A stretch of DNA of 5,166 bases from Pontimonas sp. (GTDB taxonomy: Bacteria; Actinomycetota; Actinomycetes; Actinomycetales; Microbacteriaceae). The stretch covers positions 1 to 5,166 of the forward strand of contig JALQXU010000063.1 in NCBI GenBank assembly GCA_023263045.1. The letters are read 5' to 3'. The notes beneath the pieces were generated by a model, which had not been told where the DNA came from, made no database searches, and saw only the letters and a list, made by a program, of their open reading frames with translations. Shown piece after piece: positions 1 to 5,166 of this stretch (positions are counted from its first letter, which is position 1; each line of letters opens with the position of its first letter). The position numbers were made by a program, and so were the translations under genes.

Positions 1-704
1 CAGGGGTGACAGGTCCGGATGGCCCCAGTCACCACGGAATGTGGGATCTCTCCATCTTGCAGGTTGTGCCACGCATCAGGATTGCCGCACCGCGTGATGC
101 GAAACGCCTCCGTGAGGAGCTCGCCGAAGCGGTCGCGATCCATGATGCTCCCACGGTCATTCGCTTCCCCAAGGGGTCAGTGTCCCCCGAAATTCAGGCG
201 GTCAGGAGAACCGACGACGGTGTTGATGTGATGGCCGAAGCTGCCCACAAAGACGTCCTGATCGTGGCCGTGGGACCGATGGTTCACATGGCGATGGAGG
301 TCCGGGAGAGGCTCTCCGCGCAGGGAATCGGTGCGACCGTTGTCGACCCTCGCTGGGTGATTCCTGTGGCTCCCAGCATCATTGATTTGGCTCGAGACCA
401 CCGGATTGTGGTCAGTATTGAGGATGGGATCCGAGTCGGGGGAATCGGCACCAGAATTCGCCAGGAGCTTCGCGCAGCGGGCGTGGACACCGCCGTCGAC
501 GAAATCGGACTGCCAGACGAGTTCCTCGACCACGCCTCCCGCGGTGAAATCCTCGATGAAGCGGGCCTTTCCTCACAACACATCGCGAGGAACCTGGTCG
601 CTCAAGTGCTCGGTATGAAAGTTCCGGTGGCGAGGCCACTTCCCGAGGAATCAACCGCGGAGGGAAACGTGTCCGAAACCCGCGATGTCGAGGAAGCGAC
701 CTAA
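1..704 (+). CDS. dxs: 1-deoxy-D-xylulose-5-phosphate synthase, C-terminal third (5' end off the window)
   Basis: DXS condenses pyruvate with glyceraldehyde 3-phosphate, using thiamine diphosphate, in the first step of the cytosolic MEP isoprenoid pathway. The reading frame is already open at the left edge (first full codon at 3), and 233 residues are visible before TAA at 702-704. The GTG at 6 is an internal valine, not a start. The string GPDGPSHHG (visible residues 4-12) matches the end of the pyrimidine-binding domain; its first His (residue 10) aligns with E. coli His431. The domain closes with RFPKG (54-58). The transketolase C-terminal domain spans about 83-205 and carries IEDG (139-142) followed by GGIG. 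The diphosphate-binding GDG motif lies off the window. About 30 residues follow the usual end of the fold as an acidic, probably disordered tail. The gene converges on the fadB-like gene, and their stop codons overlap. The family assignment is secure; the full length cannot be judged. Confidence 0.95.
   Translation, partial: GVTGPDGPSHHGMWDLSILQVVPRIRIAAPRDAKRLREELAEAVAIHDAPTVIRFPKGSVSPEIQAVRRTDDGVDVMAEAAHKDVLIVAVGPMVHMAMEVRERLSAQGIGATVVDPRWVIPVAPSIIDLARDHRIVVSIEDGIRVGGIGTRIRQELRAAGVDTAVDEIGLPDEFLDHASRGEILDEAGLSSQHIARNLVAQVLGMKVPVARPLPEESTAEGNVSETRDVEEAT
701..704. other. Tail-to-tail overlap of the dxs and fadB-like stop codons
   Basis: The four bases CTAA hold both stops: TAA of dxs at 702-704 on the plus strand and TAG of the fadB-like gene at 703-701 on the minus strand. 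There is no intergenic space for a terminator. Any termination signal for either gene must lie inside the coding end of the other, or the transcripts run into each other. No hairpin followed by a T-run is visible on either side. Confidence 0.95.
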
Positions 705-2851
705 CTAACCCCTTTGATGGGGGGAGTGTGGAAGGTCTTTCCCCGCGCCTTCTCGCTTGCCCCCACTCGATCGAGGAACGGTGTGAGGCCACCCATATGG
801 AAGGGCCAGCCCGCTCCGAGAATCATCGCCACATCAATGTCCTCAGGGCCAGCAACGACTCCCTCATCGAGCATGCGCCACACTTCGTCAGCGAGCCCGT
901 CATACACCCTGTCGCGAAGCTCCTCCGCGGTGTAGCCGGGACCCTCACCGATAAGGTCACTCGCAAACGCGCTCACGCCGGTGATTTTCTTTTTGGCGTC
1001 ACGGTCGTAGATTCGTCCGTGTCCTACGAGCTTCGTGAGAGCCTCGCTGGCGAAGAATCGATCGGGGAACGCGTTGTGGTGGGTATCGAGCACATGAGCG
1101 CCCACCTGAAGGCCCACCAGTTCGAGGAGGGCGAACGGCCCCATGGGAAGACCCAGGGGGGCTACCGACTCGTCCACGACCTCGTATGGGGTGCCCACCT
1201 CGATGGCGTGCATAGCTTCACCCAAAAGCTTCGCCAGCAATCTGTTGACCACAAAGCCTGTGGTGTCCGCTGTCACAATGGCGGTTTTGCGAAGCTTGTT
1301 TACTAAAGCGACTCCCGTGGCAAGGGCCGCATCAGAAGACTTGTCAGCTTTCACGACCTCAACCAGGGGCATGACTGCCACGGGGTTGAAGAAATGGATT
1401 CCCACCATGCGCCCTGGATGCTTCAGCACCGAGGCGATGTCACCAATCGAGAGTGACGAGGTATTCGAAGCGAGAATCGCTTCCTCAGAGACGTGCTTTT
1501 CCAGTTCCTGGAACACCTCTCGCTTGACGCCGATCTCTTCAAACACCGCCTCGATGACGAGGTCACAGTCGGCGAAATCAGCCATCGTGGTTGTTCCGTG
1601 AATCAGGCCCCGCAACTTGTTTGCGGTGTCGCTGTGGAGGCGACCCTTGTCAAGAAGGGCCTGGACTTCACCTTCCATCCACGTTGTTGCATCGTTGACC
1701 CTCTCCTCCGAGATGTCGCTGATTACCACGGGGACTTCCAGACGCCGCAGGATTTGGAACGCAAACTGTCGTGCCATAAGGCCACCGCCCACGACCCCCA
1801 CTTTGGTGATGGGCTGAGCGTGCTCGCGGTCGGGAGCTCCAGGAGTGACCTTCGCGCGTTTTTGGGTCAACATGAACGCATAGACACTCGCTCGGAACTG
1901 GTCACCCGCAATAAGCTCCGCTAGCACGTCGTCTTCAGCTGCGAAACCCGCCGCTTTGGTCGAGGACTTTGCTCCAGCGAGAAGGTCGAGCGCTGCATAG
2001 GGGGACTTAGCGACGGTTCCGATGCGCTCGCGCAGCATCTTCCGTGCTGTGTTGACCGCCAGGGGCCACACCGTGTTGCGCTCGAGCGCACCGGGCTGGT
2101 GGGGCCTCTTGACCTTCCTTTTGCCCGCCACAACCTCGTCGGCAAAGGCCAACGAGTCTTCCAGGAAACGCGCGGCGGGGAACATCGCATCGGCGATGCC
2201 GAGCTTCAGCGCCTGCTCGGGTTTGAGTGTCCGGTTCATCTTGAGCGGGTTCTCCACCATGACCGTGAGAGCGTTCTTGATACCCACAAGGTTGGGCAAC
2301 AGCCACGCTCCACCCCAGCCTGGGATCAAACCCAGGAACACTTCCGGAAGCGCCAGGGCTGCTGCACTCTGGGACACGGTGCGATAGTCCGCGTTCAAGG
2401 CCACCTCGAGCCCACCCCCGAGTGCCAGACCGTTGATGAAACAGAACGAGGGAACTCCCATTTCGCCTAAGAGCCCCAGGGTTTGGTGCCCGAGCTTGAC
2501 CATGAGAACACCGGTGGCGCGATCTGGAATATCTCCGACCTTCGACAGGTCAGCGCCCGCGGCAAGAATGAAAGGACTACCCGTGATGGCGACAGCCTGA
2601 ATGGATCCCGCCGCGGCTTCCTTTTGAAGCCCCCACAGTGTTTCGCGAAGCTCGACCAGGCCCTGAGGACCCAGAGTATTCGGCCTGGTGTGGTCTTTAC
2701 CGTTATCGAGGGTGACCAGAGCCAGGGTGCCACCGGCCTTCGGCAATGGCACGTAGCGAACAAAGCTGTGGGTGACAACCTCGTCCTTCGCGTGCGCCAG
2801 CAGCGGCGCAACATCCAAAGAGTCGTATTGTGCGACGGCGCTCTTAGCCAT
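701..2851 (-). CDS. fadB: Enoyl-CoA hydratase / 3-hydroxyacyl-CoA dehydrogenase, bifunctional beta-oxidation alpha subunit (FadB-like)
   Basis: This 716-residue protein, about the length of E. coli FadB (729), should hydrate trans-2-enoyl-CoA and then oxidise the L-3-hydroxyacyl-CoA with NAD. The crotonase domain spans about 40-235. GADL (99-102) helps form the oxyanion hole. E149 in GGGLE and E170 in LPE match the two catalytic glutamates of FadB (Glu119, Glu139). The NAD-binding Rossmann domain starts near 349 with VGVVGGGLMA, and D379 is the likely ribose-binding acid. SNTSS (462-466), catalytic H486 in HFFNP, E498 in PLVEVV and N536 in VVNRLL complete the dehydrogenase site. Two C-terminal dehydrogenase domains follow, about 532-625 and 640-700. 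The start was chosen at ATG 2851-2849 because it follows AGGAG by 7 nt and overlaps the thiolase stop. The frame stays open upstream to 3034, but that part overlaps the thiolase and reads as non-homologous, Arg/Ser/Pro-rich sequence. A partner of the upstream thiolase is inferred. Chain-length preference cannot be read from sequence. The symbol is by analogy with E. coli. Confidence 0.95.
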   Translation of the reverse strand: MAKSAVAQYDSLDVAPLLAHAKDEVVTHSFVRYVPLPKAGGTLALVTLDNGKDHTRPNTLGPQGLVELRETLWGLQKEAAAGSIQAVAITGSPFILAAGADLSKVGDIPDRATGVLMVKLGHQTLGLLGEMGVPSFCFINGLALGGGLEVALNADYRTVSQSAAALALPEVFLGLIPGWGGAWLLPNLVGIKNALTVMVENPLKMNRTLKPEQALKLGIADAMFPAARFLEDSLAFADEVVAGKRKVKRPHQPGALERNTVWPLAVNTARKMLRERIGTVAKSPYAALDLLAGAKSSTKAAGFAAEDDVLAELIAGDQFRASVYAFMLTQKRAKVTPGAPDREHAQPITKVGVVGGGLMARQFAFQILRRLEVPVVISDISEERVNDATTWMEGEVQALLDKGRLHSDTANKLRGLIHGTTTMADFADCDLVIEAVFEEIGVKREVFQELEKHVSEEAILASNTSSLSIGDIASVLKHPGRMVGIHFFNPVAVMPLVEVVKADKSSDAALATGVALVNKLRKTAIVTADTTGFVVNRLLAKLLGEAMHAIEVGTPYEVVDESVAPLGLPMGPFALLELVGLQVGAHVLDTHHNAFPDRFFASEALTKLVGHGRIYDRDAKKKITGVSAFASDLIGEGPGYTAEELRDRVYDGLADEVWRMLDEGVVAGPEDIDVAMILGAGWPFHMGGLTPFLDRVGASEKARGKTFHTPPIKGVS

Positions 2852-4044
2852 TACTTCGCTCCTGTGTAGTGCGGGTTTTCCCAAATCACGCTTCCCCCTT
2901 GACCCAGGCCCACACACATGGCGGTGAGACCAAAGCGCACCTCGGGGTGCATTTCGAACTGGCGCGCAAGCTGAATCATGAGCCGAACACCCGACGCTGC
3001 GAGTGGATGGCCGAGCGCTATCGCTCCGCCCCACGGGTTTACCCGAGGGTCCTCATCGTCAATCCCGAAATGGTCGAGCAGGCTCAACACCTGAACGGCG
3101 AAAGCCTCGTTGAGCTCGAACAGCCCAATATCGTCAATAGTGAGTCCCGCTTTGGCGAGTGCTTTCTCGGTGGAGGGGATGGGTCCAATACCCATCACTT
3201 CTGGTTCCACCCCGGCAAAACCAAAAGACACCATCCGCATCTTCACACCAAGGCCCAACTCGCGAGCCACGTCTTCGGAGGCCAGTGCCGAGACAGTCGC
3301 CCCATCGGTTAGGGGTGAGGCATTACCCGCGGTGACCTTGCCATGCGGTCTAAACGGGGTTTTCAGGTCCGCCAGGGCCTCCATCGTGGTGGTGGGCCTG
3401 CGGCCCTCGTCCTCGGTGGCCAATCCGTAGCCCTCGTCACTGGGGAGTGCAACGGGTATCAAGTCAGGTTGGATGTGGCCGGCCTTGTAGGCGGCCTCCA
3501 CTTTGTGCTGGGAGAGCATTCCAAAGCGGTCAGCGCGCTCCTTAGTGAGGGCGGGAAAACGGTCGTGCAGGCGCTCCGCGGTAATCCCCATGTTGAGCGC
3601 ATCAGGACTCACCAGTTTTTCTGCGAGAAACCGCGGGTTGGGGTCAATATCGCGACCGAGTGGGTGTCGTCCCATGTGTTCCACCCCACCTGCGAGCGCG
3701 ATGTCGTAGGCGCCGGCGGCGATACCGCCGGCAAGAGTGGTCACCGCGGTCATCGCCCCCGCACACATGCGATCAATCGCAAAGCCTGGGACGCCCAGTG
3801 GAAGCCCTGCCAAAATCGCGGCCGTTCGACCCAGGGTGAGCCCCTGGTCGCCCTCCTGGGTGGTGGCGGCTATCGCAACATCATCGATGCGCTCCCGGGG
3901 GATTGCGGGGTTCCTCTCCAACAACCCGATGATGGCGGACACGATGAGGTCATCCGCCCGGGTCTTCCAGTACATACCCTTTTCGCCTGCGCGCCCAAAA
4001 GGAGTGCGAACACCATCGACAAAGACAACCGGGTTTCCCTGCAT
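2851..4044 (-). CDS. fadA: Thiolase, 3-ketoacyl-CoA / acetyl-CoA acyltransferase (FadA-like beta subunit)
   Basis: A 397-residue thiolase, normal for the family, predicted to cleave 3-ketoacyl-CoA with CoA to release acetyl-CoA in the cytosol. The nucleophile is C94 in DRMCAGAM. The C-terminal half carries NEAFA (312-316), H346 in GGAIALGHP and the acid/base C377 in MCVGLGQGG, so the Cys-His-Cys set is complete. NASPLTDGA (241-249) is the usual thiolase signature. GGVEHMG (119-125) resembles FadA, which favours a beta-oxidation thiolase over a biosynthetic acetoacetyl-CoA thiolase, but this is not decisive. The residues after C94 are AGA rather than the common (G/A)SG or GSS; I believe this variant is seen in actinobacterial homologues. 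ATG 4044-4042 was chosen because GGAAGG lies 6 nt upstream and homology begins at NPVVFVDGVRTPFG. In-frame alternatives are GTG at 4047 and ATG at 4071; the latter adds nine residues and lacks a good ribosome binding site. The gene lies 69 bp after rnd and overlaps the fadB-like start by one base. Confidence 0.94.
   Translation of the reverse strand: MQGNPVVFVDGVRTPFGRAGEKGMYWKTRADDLIVSAIIGLLERNPAIPRERIDDVAIAATTQEGDQGLTLGRTAAILAGLPLGVPGFAIDRMCAGAMTAVTTLAGGIAAGAYDIALAGGVEHMGRHPLGRDIDPNPRFLAEKLVSPDALNMGITAERLHDRFPALTKERADRFGMLSQHKVEAAYKAGHIQPDLIPVALPSDEGYGLATEDEGRRPTTTMEALADLKTPFRPHGKVTAGNASPLTDGATVSALASEDVARELGLGVKMRMVSFGFAGVEPEVMGIGPIPSTEKALAKAGLTIDDIGLFELNEAFAVQVLSLLDHFGIDDEDPRVNPWGGAIALGHPLAASGVRLMIQLARQFEMHPEVRFGLTAMCVGLGQGGSVIWENPHYTGAK
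2859..2863 (-). promoter_or_regulatory. Shine-Dalgarno of the fadB-like gene, with TAATG coupling
   Basis: On the minus strand AGGAG ends 7 nt before ATG 2851-2849 and lies within the last codons of the thiolase. The thiolase TAA (2853-2851) shares its final A with the fadB-like ATG, giving TAATG. The strong site and one-base overlap fix the fadB-like start and suggest translational coupling, which would keep the two subunits of one complex in step. The sequence is seen directly; coupling is inferred. Confidence 0.8.
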
Positions 4045-4050
4045 CACAAA

Positions 4051-4056
4051 CCTTCC
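4051..4056 (-). promoter_or_regulatory. Probable Shine-Dalgarno of the fadA-like gene
   Basis: On the minus strand GGAAGG ends 6 nt before ATG 4044-4042. Its AAGG core can pair with the 3' end of 16S rRNA. It is the best site near any candidate thiolase start and argues against the in-frame ATG at 4071, inside whose coding region it would fall. The match is moderate rather than strong. Confidence 0.55.
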
Positions 4057-4069
4057 ACTTGGTCCCCCC

Positions 4070-4098
4070 ATGCTAGAAGCCTGGGCGCCAGTTTTCGA
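4070..4098 (-). promoter_or_regulatory. Weak sigma-70-like promoter candidate in the rnd-fadA gap
   Basis: In the 69-bp gap (4045-4113) the minus strand has TCGAAA (4098-4093, 4 of 6 against TTGACA), a 17-bp spacer, then TAGCAT (4075-4070, 4 of 6 against TATAAT). Initiation near 4062 would leave a short leader containing the GGAAGG site before ATG 4044. The -10 overlaps the alternative ATG at 4071, which could not then be the main start on this transcript. The 11-bp palindrome CTGGGCGCCAG (4081-4091, + strand) sits in the spacer. Matches at this level arise easily by chance. Confidence 0.22.
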
Positions 4099-4113
4099 CC
4101 TGGTCGGTGGGCT

Positions 4114-5166
4114 CTACGATTCCTCAGCCGTTGCGGGGTTCTGACTTTGGCGGGCATCCACAAAGGCAGACGCCAGCGGGGCCGACACCAGAGCGATTTG
4201 CCAAGGCCTCGCACCTTTTTCCTGAAGAAATGCAGAAATAGCTTCCTGCGTGGCTGGCTCTGGTGGCTCCCAGCACAGCCTGCGCAAATAGTCCGGGGTG
4301 AGAAGGTTCTCAGCCGGGATGTCATGCTCCTGCGACAGTGAGGACACGACATCCCGTGCCGCGGCGATTCGCTTGGCGGCTTCAGGGTTTCGATCAGCCC
4401 ACACCCGAGGCGGTGGTGGGCCTTCGGAGGGAGCTCTGGTTTCGGGGACGTCTTCGGTGGCTCGTCCTCGTTCGATGGCGCTCCACCAGCGCGGAAGTTC
4501 AGACCGACTCGCGCGCCCATGGAACTCTTTGAGTTCTGCGAGCTCGCGTTTCGAAGACGGATTGGCGACCACCGCTGCGATCAGCGCCCGGTCTGGCACC
4601 AGCCGCCCCGGAGCTCTGTCCGTCGATTGCGCGAGGTCTTCCCTGGCCTCCCACAGCTCGCGGGCAATAGCGAGGGCTCGTGAGCCTCTGATCTGGTGGA
4701 GGCCGGAAAGCCTGCGCCACGGCTCTGTTTTGGGTGCGGGTGGAGTCAGAGAGAGCTGAGCCTGGAATTCCTCTTGGGCGAGATCCCATTTGCCGGAATC
4801 GGTGAGGATACGGGCGATCTCATCACGAATCCGAGGCAACAGCTCAACATCGAGGGCGGCGTAGGCGAGCCATTCATCGGGCAGGGGCCTTGTGGACCAA
4901 TCGGCAGCAGAGTGTTCCTTGGCCAAAGCCATGCCCAAAACGTCCTCGACAACCCCCTGTAAGCCCACCTTGGGAAGCCCTGCCAGGCGCGCACCCAATT
5001 CGGTATCGAAAAGCGTCTGAGGTTCAACACCCACCTCCCTGAGGCAGGCAAGGTCTTGGTGAGCAGCATGAATAATCCACTCCTGGTCACCCAAGGTGGT
5101 GGTGATGTCTGCCAGGCTCCCAATTGCCAGGGGAGCAATTAGGTAGGTCGCCGAACCGGTGCGATG
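4114..5166 (-). CDS. rnd: Ribonuclease D, HRDC-domain 3'-5' exoribonuclease (N-terminus off the window)
   Basis: A DEDDy-family 3'-5' exoribonuclease; in E. coli RNase D trims the 3' ends of tRNA precursors and other small stable RNAs. The frame is open to the right edge (first visible codon CAT at 5166-5164), giving 350 residues ending in TAG at 4116-4114. The TTG at 5094 is internal, since family-like sequence continues upstream of it. Exo II is HAAHQD with D38 (visible numbering), and Exo III is YAALD with Y102 and D106. FDTELGARLAG (53-63) and DWSTRPL (89-95) are typical RNase D strings. Exo I (DxE) lies off the window, so catalytic completeness cannot be confirmed. An HRDC domain occupies about 160-235. 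A Pro/Glu-rich linker (about 237-254) leads to a second HRDC-like helical domain at about 256-337. Judged against actinobacterial homologues from memory, some 45-70 residues are missing. It is the upstream neighbour of the thiolase on the same strand, and its promoter is outside the window. Confidence 0.92.
   Translation of the reverse strand, partial: HRTGSATYLIAPLAIGSLADITTTLGDQEWIIHAAHQDLACLREVGVEPQTLFDTELGARLAGLPKVGLQGVVEDVLGMALAKEHSAADWSTRPLPDEWLAYAALDVELLPRIRDEIARILTDSGKWDLAQEEFQAQLSLTPPAPKTEPWRRLSGLHQIRGSRALAIARELWEAREDLAQSTDRAPGRLVPDRALIAAVVANPSSKRELAELKEFHGRASRSELPRWWSAIERGRATEDVPETRAPSEGPPPPRVWADRNPEAAKRIAAARDVVSSLSQEHDIPAENLLTPDYLRRLCWEPPEPATQEAISAFLQEKGARPWQIALVSAPLASAFVDARQSQNPATAEES

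Noticed and set aside
709..722. Small hairpin CCCC-TTTGAT-GGGG just past the dxs stop, a possible terminator
   Set aside because: The stem is only 4 bp, has no T-run after it, and lies within the conserved-length C-terminal codons of the fadB-like gene.
728..1306. Plus-strand open frame of about 192 codons antisense to the fadB-like gene
   Set aside because: It sits wholly within a conserved dehydrogenase region on the other strand, shows no motif and has no convincing ribosome binding site; a shadow frame.
2852..3034. Extension of the fadB-like frame upstream of ATG 2851
   Set aside because: The extra 61 codons overlap the conserved thiolase C-terminus (including its H346 and C377 region), read as low-quality sequence, and are made unnecessary by the strong Shine-Dalgarno at 2859-2863.
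3343..4341. Plus-strand open frame of about 332 codons antisense to the thiolase and the end of rnd
   Set aside because: It lies opposite two well-supported genes and crosses the gap between them. Its translation is Arg/Gly/His-rich with no recognisable domain. Long antisense frames are common when GC is high at third codon positions.
5092..5094. TTG as the start of the RNase D gene
   Set aside because: Family-like sequence continues in frame to the right edge, and the Exo I motif required upstream has not yet been reached; the gene is cut by the window edge rather than starting here.
1..5166. CRISPR arrays, tRNA or rRNA genes, insertion sequences, defence or phage genes
   Set aside because: No spaced repeats, cloverleaf-like segments, terminal inverted repeats or transposase, nuclease-helicase or toxin motifs were seen. 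Almost all of the window is explained by four housekeeping or metabolic genes.

Overview
The window is an ordinary-looking, gene-dense piece of bacterial chromosome with moderately high GC. It holds four protein genes and almost no non-coding DNA. The protein variants point to an actinomycete: DXS with IEDG in place of VEEN, an RNase D with a long C-terminal part, a thiolase with the active-site string DRMCAGAM, and a dehydrogenase with GGGLMA and HFFNPVAVMP. From general knowledge, the order RNase D / thiolase / 3-hydroxyacyl-CoA dehydrogenase, converging on dxs, is common in actinobacteria, including Microbacteriaceae. The GC looks lower than in typical soil members, so a Microbacteriaceae-like organism of moderate GC is my best guess. 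This is inference and was not tested.

Layout: positions 1-704 (+) carry the last third of dxs (1-deoxy-D-xylulose-5-phosphate synthase, isoprenoid precursor synthesis), cut by the left edge. On the minus strand, reading right to left, are rnd (RNase D, 5166-4114, its 5' end cut by the right edge), fadA-like thiolase (4044-2851) and fadB-like enoyl-CoA hydratase/3-hydroxyacyl-CoA dehydrogenase (2851-701). The dxs and fadB stop codons overlap tail to tail in the four bases 701-704.

How the genes work together: FadB and FadA supply the last three steps of beta-oxidation (hydration, NAD-dependent oxidation, thiolysis), as in the classical FadBA complex. They are tied translationally by a TAATG stop/start overlap preceded by a good Shine-Dalgarno sequence. 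RNase D lies 69 bp upstream in the same direction and may share their transcript, although a weak promoter-like sequence sits in that gap. All visible catalytic residues are intact in all four genes. I found no mobile element, CRISPR array, RNA gene, pseudogene or evidence of an undescribed system. The only non-coding stretch is the 69-bp gap.
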